DNA of 64,000 nt from Sphingomonas sp. UV9 (GTDB lineage: Bacteria > Pseudomonadota > Alphaproteobacteria > Sphingomonadales > Sphingomonadaceae). The notes under the pieces are model-generated. The model saw nothing but the letters and a program-made list of their open reading frames with translations, did no database searches and was not told where the DNA came from. Location: the NCBI RefSeq assembly GCF_004101245.1, contig NZ_SCIN01000001.1:1254784-1318783 (forward strand). The letters are read 5' to 3'. The position numbers were made by a program, and so were the translations under genes. Of this stretch, positions 32,858-42,600 are shown in pieces. Each line of letters opens with the position of its first letter. Within the stretch, counting starts at the first letter, position 1.

Positions 32858-33673
32858 TTAATGCGTACCGATGCGCCCCCGGCGCAGCGCGCCCTGTTCG
32901 AGCCGCCGCAACAGCGCCTCGATCGTCGGCGGCGTGCTCGGCTCGGTCGCTGCCAGTGCGGAGCGGGCGATCGGCGTCGGCGCGTTGATCTCGGGCGCCC
33001 CATCCTCCGCCACCCCGTCGTCCGCCACCTCAACCGGGCGCGCGACCGGTTCCACCAGCGGGGCCGTCACGAACGTGTCGGGCTCCGCCGTCGACGAGGC
33101 CTCGACCACCGGCGCCACCATCGCCTGCGTAACCATCGCCTGCACCAGGGGAGCAACCGGGCGCACCGGCTCCATCGGCACCGGCAGGATCGCGTTCGGA
33201 TCGAACGAGGCCAGCGGCTGGTCGAGATCGGACGGGATCGTCCGCTCGTCGCGCCCGAGACCGATACCCGCCCCGACACCCACTTCCATCATCGGCGTAC
33301 CCAGATCCGCGGCCGACATCGGCTTGCGCGGCGGTGCGTCGGGGTGCGCGTCGGCGCGGCGGATCACCGGCACGCCGTCCTCGCGCGGGATCGTCTTGGC
33401 AAACACCCCGCCCGGCCCGAACAGCAGGAACAGCGACGACCACAGCAATGCCGCGACCAGCGCGCCACTCCCCAGCGCCAACAGCGCGCGCGCGGTCGTC
33501 CCGAGCGGCGGGGCGGCGGCCGGCACCAGTGCCGCCACGCCGGTCGTCCACACCGCGGACTCCAGCGTATCGGTCGACATCACGAGGACGCCGATCGCCG
33601 CGATCAGGCCGCCGACCGCCGCGCCGTAAACCGGCAGCGCGCGGATCAAGTTGTGGCGGGTCAGCGCAATCAT
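32858..33673 (-). CDS. Hypothetical membrane protein with Pro/Val/Ala-rich cytosolic part
   Basis: 271 residues. Two N-terminal hydrophobic helices (about residues 14-34 and 66-86) precede a long low-complexity region rich in Pro, Val, Ala and Glu. The C-terminus PPTIEALLRRLEQGALRR is amphipathic. Its start overlaps the glycosyltransferase stop by four bases (ATGA), so it belongs to the exopolysaccharide operon. I do not recognise a family. Confidence 0.7.
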   Translation of the reverse strand: MIALTRHNLIRALPVYGAAVGGLIAAIGVLVMSTDTLESAVWTTGVAALVPAAAPPLGTTARALLALGSGALVAALLWSSLFLLFGPGGVFAKTIPREDGVPVIRRADAHPDAPPRKPMSAADLGTPMMEVGVGAGIGLGRDERTIPSDLDQPLASFDPNAILPVPMEPVRPVAPLVQAMVTQAMVAPVVEASSTAEPDTFVTAPLVEPVARPVEVADDGVAEDGAPEINAPTPIARSALAATEPSTPPTIEALLRRLEQGALRRGRIGTH

Positions 33674-34881
33674 CGAGTTTCCCGTGCAGCAGCCGTGATC
33701 AGCCGCCGATACAGAGGATCGTAGCGGCGAATGTTTGACGACCAGTTACGCTCTTCGCGGACAAATGCACGCCCCCGCGCACGGCGTTCGTCCCAGCCCG
33801 AGCGATCCGCGAACATCGCCGCCAGCGCCGTCGCGATCGCCGGCGGATCGTCCGGCGGAAACAGCGTGCCCGTCTCGCCGTCGCGGATCAGTTCGCGGTG
33901 CCCGCCGACATCCGACGCCGCGACCAGCCGACCCTGCGCCATCGCCTCGAGCGGCTTCAGCGGCGTGACGAGATCGGTCAGCCGCATCCGCTTGCGCGGA
34001 TAGGCGAGGATATCGACCAGCCCGTAATAGCGCTCGACCTCCTGGTGCGGCACGCGTCCGACGAAGCGGATCGCGTCCGCCACCGGCGACGCCTCCGCCT
34101 GCGCGCGCAACGCCGCCTCCCTCGGTCCGCCGCCGACCATCAACAGCCGTGCCTTCGGCCTGAGCGCCACCAGCGCCGGCATCGCCGCGATCAGGTCGTC
34201 GAGCCCTTCGTAATCGTAGAAGCTGCCGATGAACCCGACGACATCCGCGCCATCGAGCCCCAGTTCCGCCCCCAGTGCATCGTCGCGCGGCGGCGCCGTG
34301 CCGAACAGGTCGAGGTCCACGCCATTGGGCGACACCGTGATCTTGTCCGCCGCGATTCCCCGCGCGATCAGGTCGCCGCGCAAGCCTTCGCAGATCACCG
34401 CCACCCCGCCTGCCCGTCGCACCGCCCAGGTCTCCAGCGCCCGCGTCGCCCGATAACGCAGCGACGTCGCCGTCCCCGTCCCGTTGCCGACGGCCGCATC
34501 CTCCCAGAATGCGCGAATCTCGTACACCAGCGGCAGCTTGCGCTTGCGCGCGACGATCAGCGCGGCGAGCGCGTCGATCACCGGCGAATGCGCGTGGAGG
34601 ATATCGGGCTTGAAGGCATCGACCGCCGCCTCGATCCGCTTGGCGAACGCGGAGATTCCCACGACCTCACCAACCGGACCGGACGTCACCCCCGCCGCGG
34701 TACGATGAAAGGTCAGCCCGTCGACCGACTCCACCGAAGCAGGCGCGACGCCATGACGCGGGCCGGTGACCGCGGCGACGGTCCAGCCCAGCCCCTCCTG
34801 CGCCTTGAGGATCGCACGGGTGCGGAACGTGTAGCCGCTTTGCAGTGGCAGGCCGTGATCGAGGATATGAAGAATACGCAT
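33670..34881 (-). CDS. Family 4-type glycosyltransferase, exosortase-A-system associated
   Basis: 403 residues, GT-B fold. The N-terminus RILHILDHGLPLQSGYTFR and the start of the donor domain VYEIRAFWEDAAV are typical of the exosortase A / PEP-CTERM-associated glycosyltransferase family. The donor site has VSPNGVDLDLF, FIGSFYDYEGL and a late Pro-Leu-Glu motif, TPLKPLEAMAQ. It probably adds a sugar to an exported polysaccharide. Divergent from the small protein and O-ligase genes of the same system. Confidence 0.85.
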   Translation of the reverse strand: MRILHILDHGLPLQSGYTFRTRAILKAQEGLGWTVAAVTGPRHGVAPASVESVDGLTFHRTAAGVTSGPVGEVVGISAFAKRIEAAVDAFKPDILHAHSPVIDALAALIVARKRKLPLVYEIRAFWEDAAVGNGTGTATSLRYRATRALETWAVRRAGGVAVICEGLRGDLIARGIAADKITVSPNGVDLDLFGTAPPRDDALGAELGLDGADVVGFIGSFYDYEGLDDLIAAMPALVALRPKARLLMVGGGPREAALRAQAEASPVADAIRFVGRVPHQEVERYYGLVDILAYPRKRMRLTDLVTPLKPLEAMAQGRLVAASDVGGHRELIRDGETGTLFPPDDPPAIATALAAMFADRSGWDERRARGRAFVREERNWSSNIRRYDPLYRRLITAAARETR

Positions 34882-34976
34882 CGTGGACGCGGTCTGCCAC
34901 AGATCGCTTAACGGCGCGTCAACCGACTATGGCTACGCACGACACTCGCAAGCCCTCGGGGGAAGGAGGCCGGACC

Positions 34977-35144
34977 ATGATCGACAATCTCGCGCTCGGC
35001 CTCAGCCACGGGCTGATGATGCTCGCCGCGTTCCTGCTGCTCAAGCGACCGGACCTCGACCGCGAGCCGAGCCCGCACGACGTAGCCGACAAGACGCCCG
35101 GCACGACTAGTGCCTTCACCGAGAAACCCCGCCGCGATGCGTGA
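34977..35144 (+). CDS. Small membrane protein next to the O-ligase
   Basis: 55 residues: a hydrophobic helix (LGLSHGLMMLAAFLLL) then a polar tail. AAGGAGG sits 7 bases before the ATG at 34977, the best ribosome-binding site in this area; an in-frame ATG at 34929 is not needed. It overlaps the O-ligase start by 8 bases, so the two are coupled. Family not recognised. Confidence 0.65.
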   Translation: MIDNLALGLSHGLMMLAAFLLLKRPDLDREPSPHDVADKTPGTTSAFTEKPRRDA

Positions 35145-36477
35145 TCTCGCGTTCATCGCCTTCCTGCTCGCGTTCTTCGCGATGGGCTTCAAGCGGCCGT
35201 TCCTGCTGGTGCTCGTCTACGTGTACATCGACATCGTCTCGCCGCAGCGGCTGACCTACCTCCTGCTCAACAGCGTGCCGATCTCGCTGATCGCGGTCGC
35301 GCTGGCGGTCGGCGGGTGGATCCTCGCCGACGACAAGCGCGACACCCGCGTCGGCGGGCGACAGGTGCTGATCGTGGTGCTCATGCTCTATTGCTGGGTG
35401 ACGACGATCGGCGCGGATTTCCCGGTCGAGGCCAAGGAGAAATGGGACTGGGTCTGGAAGACGCTGATCTTTGCCGCCTTCCTGCCGCTGACCCTGCGCA
35501 CGCGGTTGCGGATCGAATCGCTGCTGCTGTTCATGATCCTCTCCGCCTCGTCGATCATCATCGTCGGCGGGATCAAGACGATCGCCAGCGGCGGAGGCGG
35601 CTACGGCCAGCTGAACCTGATGGTCGACAATAATTCGGGCCTTTACGAGGGCAGCACGATCAGCGCCGTCGCGATCGCGATCATCCCGCTGATCTTCTGG
35701 TTCATGTCCCATGGCACGATCTTCAAGCCCGACTGGCGCGTGAAGGGCTTCTGTCTTGCGCTCGTGTTCGCATGCCTGCTGATCCCGGTCGGCACGTCGA
35801 CGCGCACCGGGCTCGTGTGCATCGGCCTGCTGGCGGTGCTGTCGGTGCGCGCGGTGAAGCGCAAGGCGCTGTACCTCGCGGCGGTGGCGGCGCTCGGGTT
35901 GGCGGCGATCCCGTTCCTGCCCTCGGCCTTCACCGACCGGATGAACACGATCAAGACCTATGACGCGGACGAATCCGCCTCGACGCGGCTGGCGGTGTGG
36001 AAATGGACCATCGAATACGCAAAGTCCCACCCGTTCGGCGGCGGCTTCGAGGCGTATCGCGGCAACCGCATCCGCTACGACCTGAAGAGCACCGGCGGCG
36101 CGTCGGCCCCCGGCCCGCGGGTCGAGACCGACAAGGCGCGGGCCTTCCACAGCGCCTATTTCGAGATGCTGGGCGAACAGGGCTATCTCGGGCTGGCGCT
36201 ATGGCTGGCGATCAATTTCATCGGCGTGTTCAGGATGGAGATCCTGCGCCGCCGGTACGCAGACCCGGCCAGCGAGTTCGCCTGGGCGGGGCCACTCGCG
36301 GCCGCGCTGCAGAGCGGGCAGATCATCTACCTGTTCGGCGCGGCGTTCGTCGGCATCGCCTTCCAGCCGTTCGTCTACATGCTCATCGGCGCGCAGATCG
36401 GCCTGGACACCTATCTCACGCGCAAGCGCAGCGAACAGACGTTCCGCCCGATGCGCCGGGCACCCCCCTCCCGCTAG
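35137..36477 (+). CDS. O-antigen ligase-like protein, exosortase-A associated
   Basis: 446 residues with about ten membrane helices and a large periplasmic loop (SHPFGGGFEAYRGNRI through AFHSAYFEMLGEQGYLGL), the pattern of Wzy/WaaL-like O-ligases. The N-terminal AFFAMGFKRPFLLVLVYVY matches the putative O-glycosylation ligase found with exosortase A. Its likely role is polymerising or transferring glycan on the periplasmic face. No exosortase gene is in the window. Confidence 0.87.
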   Translation: MRDLAFIAFLLAFFAMGFKRPFLLVLVYVYIDIVSPQRLTYLLLNSVPISLIAVALAVGGWILADDKRDTRVGGRQVLIVVLMLYCWVTTIGADFPVEAKEKWDWVWKTLIFAAFLPLTLRTRLRIESLLLFMILSASSIIIVGGIKTIASGGGGYGQLNLMVDNNSGLYEGSTISAVAIAIIPLIFWFMSHGTIFKPDWRVKGFCLALVFACLLIPVGTSTRTGLVCIGLLAVLSVRAVKRKALYLAAVAALGLAAIPFLPSAFTDRMNTIKTYDADESASTRLAVWKWTIEYAKSHPFGGGFEAYRGNRIRYDLKSTGGASAPGPRVETDKARAFHSAYFEMLGEQGYLGLALWLAINFIGVFRMEILRRRYADPASEFAWAGPLAAALQSGQIIYLFGAAFVGIAFQPFVYMLIGAQIGLDTYLTRKRSEQTFRPMRRAPPSR

Positions 36478-36488
36478 CGAGAGGGGAG
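36466..36488. terminator. Hairpin at the O-ligase end (family G palindrome)
   Basis: CCCCTCCCGC TA GCGAGAGGGG overlaps the last codons and stop of the O-ligase gene and lies before the convergent PfpI gene end, so it may serve both. Confidence 0.5.
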
Positions 36489-36495
36489 CAGGACA

Positions 36496-37059
36496 TCAGT
36501 CGACCGGTTCGTCGGCCAGTTCTTCTTCGAGCGCCGCGATGATCGCCTTGTTGAACGCGGGGATGTCGTCCGGCTTGCGGCTGGTGATCAGGTTGCCATC
36601 GACCACGACCTCCTCGTCCACCACGTCCGCCCCGGCATTCTCCAGGTCCGTCCGGATCGACGGGAAGCTCGTCAGACGACGCCCGTCGATCACGTCTGCC
36701 TCGGCGAGCAGCCACGGTGCATGGCAGATCGCGGCGACGATCTTGCCGTCCTCCATGAACTCGGTGATGATCTCGATCGCGCGTTCCTGGACGCGCATCG
36801 TATCCGGGTTGGCGACCCCGCCCGGCAGCACCAGCGCGTCGTAATCGTCGGTATCGACCTCGTCGAGCGTCAGGTCGGGCGTCGCGGTCTCGGCCTTGTT
36901 GATATCGCCTTTCATGCCCTGGATCGGGTCCATCTTGATCGAGGCGAGCTGCACTTTCGCGCCCGCCGCCTCCAGCGCCTTCCTCGGTTCGAACAGCTCG
37001 ACGGTCTCGAAACCATCGGCGGCGAGGATCAATACGCGTGCCTGTGAAAGGTCGGCCAT
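36496..37059 (-). CDS. DJ-1/PfpI-family protein (YhbO/Hsp31-like deglycase or amidotransferase fold)
   Basis: 187 residues. The nucleophile elbow is AAICHAPWLL (Cys then His), with an upstream Glu in ADGFETVELFEPRKAL. This is the PfpI/YraA type, associated with repair of glycated proteins and stress survival. GGAGACACG precedes the ATG. Confidence 0.9.
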   Translation of the reverse strand: MADLSQARVLILAADGFETVELFEPRKALEAAGAKVQLASIKMDPIQGMKGDINKAETATPDLTLDEVDTDDYDALVLPGGVANPDTMRVQERAIEIITEFMEDGKIVAAICHAPWLLAEADVIDGRRLTSFPSIRTDLENAGADVVDEEVVVDGNLITSRKPDDIPAFNKAIIAALEEELADEPVD

Positions 37060-37181
37060 GTCGTGTCTCCAATGAAATCCCGTGCCTCCTCAACACCGCC
37101 GTCCGAAGGTCGTTCCGGAACGATGCGCCTTGCCGAACATTTCCAAGGACAGTTCGCAGGACGCCCCGAGGGACCACCGCA

Positions 37182-38195
37182 TTGCCCATCAAGATCGTGT
37201 ATTCCGATGATTCCAAGCCCGGCATCACCCGCAAGAAGATGCGGAACGGCTGGGGCTATTGGGACGCCAAGGGCGAACGCATCACCGACCGCGACGAGAT
37301 CGACCGGCTGAACGCGATCGGCCTGCCGCCCGCATACGGCGACGCGTGGTTCTGTCCCAAGCCGAACGGCCATATCCAGGCGGTCGGCTGGGACGACAAG
37401 GGTCGTAAGCAATATCGCTATCACGTCGGTTTCCGCGAGGCTCAGGACGCCGCGAAATACGAGCGCTGCGCCGATTTCGGCCACGCCCTCCCCAAGATCC
37501 GCAAGGCGGTCGAAGCCGATCTCCGCAAACGCTCGCTCTCCCGCGAACGCGCGGTCGCCGCCGTCATCCGCCTGCTCGACGGCGGCCATATCCGCATCGG
37601 CAACGAAGCCTATGCCGAGGCGAACGAGAGCTTCGGTGCGACCACGCTGCGCAAGCGCCACGGCGAGGTGAAGGGCGCGACGCTGAAGCTCCAGTACAAG
37701 GGCAAGTCCGGCAAGATGCGGACGCTCAAGATCACCGATCGCTCGCTCAGCAGCTTCGTCAAGAAATGCCAGGATCTCGACGAACAGCATCTGTTCGCGT
37801 GGGTCGACGATGCGGGCGTCGCGCATCCGGTCACCTCGACCGACGTGAACTGCTACATCCGCGACGTTACCGGCACCGATTTCACCGCCAAGAACTTCCG
37901 CACCTGGGCGGCCAGCGTCGCCGCGTTCGAGGCGCTCGCCTCGGCCGAACGCGACCTCAGCCTGAAGGCGATGCTCGAGCCCGTCGTCCTGCGGCTCGGC
38001 AACACGCACGCGATCGCGCGGAAGAGCTATGTTCACCCCTCGCTCATCGCGCTTGTGAAACAGGGGCAGTCGACCTTCCGCAAGGCGCTCCGCCTTCCGC
38101 GCGCCAAGCGCTTTCTCAGCCGGGAGGAATGCGGCCTGATCGCGTTCCTCGAAGCCGGCACGCCCGCGACAGCAACCCTGGCAAAAGCGGCCTGA
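37182..38195 (+). CDS. Type IB DNA topoisomerase
   Basis: 337 residues, poxvirus-like bacterial topoisomerase IB that relaxes supercoils by nicking one strand. The catalytic Tyr is Y283 in ARKSYVHPSL. Active-site basic residues lie in HIRIGNEAYAEAN, LRKRHGEVKG and FRTWAAS. The start is probably TTG at 37182 (LPIKIVYSDD), with GAGGGA nine bases upstream, since no ATG gives a family-like N-terminus. Confidence 0.9.
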   Translation: MPIKIVYSDDSKPGITRKKMRNGWGYWDAKGERITDRDEIDRLNAIGLPPAYGDAWFCPKPNGHIQAVGWDDKGRKQYRYHVGFREAQDAAKYERCADFGHALPKIRKAVEADLRKRSLSRERAVAAVIRLLDGGHIRIGNEAYAEANESFGATTLRKRHGEVKGATLKLQYKGKSGKMRTLKITDRSLSSFVKKCQDLDEQHLFAWVDDAGVAHPVTSTDVNCYIRDVTGTDFTAKNFRTWAASVAAFEALASAERDLSLKAMLEPVVLRLGNTHAIARKSYVHPSLIALVKQGQSTFRKALRLPRAKRFLSREECGLIAFLEAGTPATATLAKAA

Positions 38196-38206
38196 CGAGT
38201 ATTTCC

Positions 38207-39382
38207 ATGTCCAATTCCACTGCCGCAAAACAACCGATCTTCGACGCCGGCGATGTCGGCGCGCAGGCGCAAGGCTTCGTCAACGCCAGCGTCGTCTGGG
38301 TCCAGGCCTATTGGCTCCAGATCCTGATCGCGGCCGCAGCCGGCGCGGCGATCGTCGTCGTACTGCACACCGCACGCCGGTTCGGTCGCAAACTGTGCAA
38401 CCGGCCTCAGGCGCTCGGCGGCTGGGGGATCGTCGTCGGCAAGGCGATCGGGCGGACTAGCAATTTCTTCATCGTCATGCTCGCCGCCAAGCTGGTCGCG
38501 GGCTATGCGGCGACGCCGGGCGAGGTCGCGACCACGATCAGCTTCCTGTTCACGGTCGCCGCTGTGTTCCAGGCGGCGGTGTGGGTGCGCGAGATCATCC
38601 TCGGCGCCATCGAGCACCGCACCCAGTCCGAGCATTACTCGGGCGAGGCCCTGCTCTCCGCAATGGGCCTGATCCGCCTGCTCGTCACGTTCCTGGTCTT
38701 CGCGGTCGCGCTGGTCGTCGTGCTCGACAATCTCGGGGTGAACGTCACCGGCCTCGTCGCGGGCCTCGGCGTCGGCGGCATCGCGATCGGCCTCGCCGCA
38801 CAAGGCATCTTCGCCGACCTGTTCGCGGCGCTCGCGATCATCTTCGACCGCCCGTTCCGGCGCGGGGACTCGATCAGTTACGATACCGCCTCGGGCAGCG
38901 TCGAGGCGATCGGGCTGAAATCGACGCGCATCCGCGGCATCGACGGCGAAGAGCGCGTGATCTCGAACAAGAACCTGCTCGACAAGGAAATCCTCAACAA
39001 CACGCAGCGCAACCACCGCCGCGCGAAGTTCGTCATCGGCGTGACCTATTTCACCCCGGCGGACGTCTGCGCGCGGCTCCCGGCGCTGCTGAAGGAGGTG
39101 GTCGAGGCGAACGACAAGATCTTCATCCGCGCGGGGTTCACGGGGTTCGGCGCGTCGAGCCTCGATTTCGAGGTGCAGTTCGACAGCGATGGCCCCGATT
39201 ACGCCAGCTTCTACAATGGCCGCTCCGCGGTCGGCATCGCCATCCTGAAGCGCCTGAACGACGAGAAGATCGAGATCGCCTTCCCGACCCAGGTCAACAT
39301 GATGGCAGCGCCCGATGGGTCGGTTGTAATGCCGTATCCCGACATCAAGGCGTCTTCCGATCCAGCAGCGACACCCGCCTGA
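38207..39382 (+). CDS. MscS-family mechanosensitive channel
   Basis: 391 residues. Four to five N-terminal helices, then the pore helix VAGLGVGGIAIGLAAQGIF with the Gly/Ala packing of MscS TM3, and the cytosolic cage with FRRGDSISYD and RNHRRAKFVIGVTY. It releases solutes on hypo-osmotic shock. It follows the topoisomerase by 11 bases. Confidence 0.92.
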   Translation: MSNSTAAKQPIFDAGDVGAQAQGFVNASVVWVQAYWLQILIAAAAGAAIVVVLHTARRFGRKLCNRPQALGGWGIVVGKAIGRTSNFFIVMLAAKLVAGYAATPGEVATTISFLFTVAAVFQAAVWVREIILGAIEHRTQSEHYSGEALLSAMGLIRLLVTFLVFAVALVVVLDNLGVNVTGLVAGLGVGGIAIGLAAQGIFADLFAALAIIFDRPFRRGDSISYDTASGSVEAIGLKSTRIRGIDGEERVISNKNLLDKEILNNTQRNHRRAKFVIGVTYFTPADVCARLPALLKEVVEANDKIFIRAGFTGFGASSLDFEVQFDSDGPDYASFYNGRSAVGIAILKRLNDEKIEIAFPTQVNMMAAPDGSVVMPYPDIKASSDPAATPA

Positions 39383-39385
39383 CCG

Positions 39386-39473
39386 TTCCCCTGCGAAAGC
39401 AGGGGCTCAGGATCAGAAACACGGTCCCTTGGAACCCTGTTCTCCCGCTTGTGCGGGGGAACAGCGCGTGATC
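39386..39473. repeat. Palindromic repeat, family C (long form)
   Basis: Hairpin TTCCCCTGCGAAAGCAGGGG, a ~40-base middle with AGGATCAG and CCTTGG, then TTCTCCCGCTTGTGCGGGGGAA. Related to 27901-27955. Confidence 0.7.
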
Positions 39474-39493
39474 CTCTCGTCCCCCTACCCCCG

Positions 39494-39598
39494 ACCACCC
39501 CGGCGAAGGCCGGGGACCAATTGGCATGGTCGCAGTAACGAAGCGCAACGGTCGTCAGCACCGTTTCCCAATTGGACCCCGGCCTCCGCCGGGGTGGT
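39494..39598. repeat. Inverted-repeat element, family D (intergenic copy)
   Basis: About 105 bp with ~30-base arms: ACCACCCCGGCGAAGGCC then GGGGACCAATTGG on the left, CCAATTGGACCCCGG then CCTCCGCCGGGGTGGT on the right, separated by ~45 unrelated bases. Its sister copy is inside putA at 41043-41150. Confidence 0.85.
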
Positions 39599-39661
39599 GC
39601 TCTATGATGCCGGGGATGTGCATTATGAAACGAACGGAGACCGAGTTCGGTTGAGCGGCAA

Positions 39662-42600
39662 CTAAATCCCGCCCTCGTCCAACGACAGCAACGTCGCATT
39701 CCCCCCGGCGCTCGTCGTATCCACCGACACCGCCCGCTCGGCGCAGAACCGGTACAGATAGCGCGGACCACCGGCCTTTGGTCCGGTCCCCGACAGCCCC
39801 TCGCCCCCGAATGGCTGCGATCCCACGACCGCACCGATCATCGACCGGTTGATGTACAGGTTGCCCACCGCAGCCTCGGCTTCCATCACCTCGGCCGCCC
39901 GCGCGATACGGCTGTGCAACCCCATCGTCAGGCCATAGCCCTTGGCGTTGACCCGAGCGATCGTCTCGCTCAGCTTGCCCGCCTCCCACGTCGCGACATG
40001 CAGGATCGGCCCGAACCATTCCTGGTTCAGGTCCTCGATCGCCCCGATCCGCACCAGCGTCGGCGGCACGAACAGCCCGTCCTCCGGCACGTCGAGCGCC
40101 TTCACCCACTGCCCGCGCACGCTCTCGCGGTACGCCATCAGCTTGTCGTATGCGGCCTGGTCGATCACCGGCCCCACGTCGGTCGCGGGATCCCCCGACC
40201 GCCCGATCCGCAACGTGTCCATCGCACCCGACAGCATCTCGATCACGCCGTCGGCGATGTCGTCCTGCACCAGCAGCAGCCGGAGCGCCGAACAGCGTTG
40301 CCCCGCCGAGCGGAACGACGAGGCGATCACATCCGCCACCACCTGCTCGGGCAAGGCGGTGGAATCGACGATCATCGCGTTGATCCCTCCGGTCTCCGCG
40401 ATCAGCGGCACGATCGGGCGGCTGTCGTCGTCGAGCAGCGCCCGCGCGATCTTGCGCGCGGTCGCGGTCGACCCGGTGAACGCGACCCCCTGGATCCGCA
40501 CGTCCGCGGTCAGCGCGGCGCCGACTTCGGTCCCGCCCGTGACGAGGATCAGCACGTCGGCCGGCACGCCCGCCTCATGCGCCAAAGCGACCGCCAGCGC
40601 GGCGATCCGCGGCGTCTGGGGCGCGGGCTTGGCGACCACGCTGTTGCCCGTCACGAGCGCCGCCACCGTCTGCCCAAGGAAGATCGCCAGCGGGAAGTTC
40701 CACGGCGCGATCGTCGCCCAGACACCGCGACCCTCGATGTGCAGCATGTTGCGCTCGCCGGTCGGCCCCGGCAGCTCGATCGCCTGGAGGTTCGTCCGGG
40801 CCTGCTGCGCGTAATAGCGACAGAAATCAGCCGCCTCGCGCACTTCGCCGATCGCGTCCGCAATCGTCTTGAACGCCTCCTGCACGCAGATCGCCATCAA
40901 TTCGTCGCGGTGCTTCTCGAGCAGGTCGGCAAGCCGTTCGAGACACGCGGCCCGATCGTCGACCGGCGTCCGCGACCATGCCGGAAACGCCGCATGCGCG
41001 CGCGTGATGGCAGCCGTAACGTGATCCCCGCCCGAGCTCTCTACCCCCCCCCGGCGAAGGCCGGGGTCCAATTGGGAAGGCTGTTGTGACGACGCGCCGT
41101 CCTCCGCCAATCCACCGCCCCCAATTGGGCCCCGGCCTTCGCCGGGGTGGAGGTCGGGCGACAACGGCGCATTCACTGCCGCAACCGTCGCCTCCAACGT
41201 CCCCACATCGCTCAAATCCAACCCGGCAGAATTCCGGTGCCCCCCAGCCCCGAACAGATCCACCGGCAACGGGATGCTCGGATGCCGCTTGCCCCCGACG
41301 GCGGCGATCTTCGCGACCGGGTCGGCCAAAATCTCCGCCTCGGTCAGCCGCTCGTCGGCCAACTGGTGCACGAAGCTCGAATTCGCCCCGTTCTCCAACA
41401 GCCGTCGCACCAGATATGCGAGCAGGTCGCGGTGCCCGCCAACCGGCGCGTACACGCGGCAATGATAGCCATTCTCCTGCACCAGCCGTTCGTACAGCCC
41501 GTCGCCCATGCCGTATAGCCGCTGGAACTCGAAGTCGCGGCTGTTGCCGGCCCATTCCATGATCGTCGCGACCGTCAGCGCGTTGTGGCTGGCAAACGCC
41601 GGCCGGATATTCTCCGCCGCCAGCATGTCCTTCGCCACCGCCAGATACGACACATCGGTCGCCGCCTTGCGCGTGAACAGCGGATAGTCCGCCAGGCCCT
41701 CGACCTGGGTCCGCTTGATCTCGCTATCCCAATACGCGCCCTTCACCAGCCGGACGTTCATGACCCGGTCCAGCCCGTTCGCCCATGCGATCACCGGCCG
41801 CGCGCGCTTGCCATAGGCCTGCACCGCCATGCCGAACCCGTCCCAGCCCTTCAGCGACGGCAGCGCGGCGACGGTGCCGATGATGTCCAGGCTCATTTCC
41901 AGCCGCTCGGATTCCTCCGCATCGACGGTCAGCGCGATCCCCTTCGACGCCGCCTGCACCGCCAGCGCCTCCAGCATCTCGGTCAGCGCCGGCACGCACT
42001 CGCTCCACCGCGCCACTTCATAGCGCGGGTGGAGCGCCGACAGCTTGACCGAGATCGAATGCCCCGCCGCCGGATCGCGCCCGACCGCATCGACCGCACC
42101 GACATAGGACTGGAAATAGCGCTGCGCGTCGGCATGCGTCCGCGCCGCTTCGCCGAGCATGTCGAAGCTCGCGGTGAAGCCCTTGTTCTCGGGCCGGCGC
42201 ATCCGCTTCATCGCCTCGTCGATGGTCCGACCCATCACGAAGATCTCGCCCATCATCTTCATCGCCGCGCCGACCGCCTGTCGCACGAACGGCTCGCCCG
42301 CGCGGCTGATCAGGCGGCGCAGCGGTCCGGTCGATCCCTCGCCGACCAGCACGCGGCCGACCACCAGCCCCCAGGTCGCCGAGTTCACCAGCTTCGAGTT
42401 CGACTTGCCCGCATGCGCGCGCCAGTTCGCATCGCCGAGCTTGTCTGCGATCAGCAGATCCGCCGTCTCGGGATCGGGCACGCGCAGGAACGCCTCGGCC
42501 AACGACAGCAGCGCGATGCCTTCCGAGGAATTCAGTCGATATTCCTGGAGGAACTGGTTCACCCACCCCTTGCTCTGTGCCGCACGGAGGTCCGCCAGCA

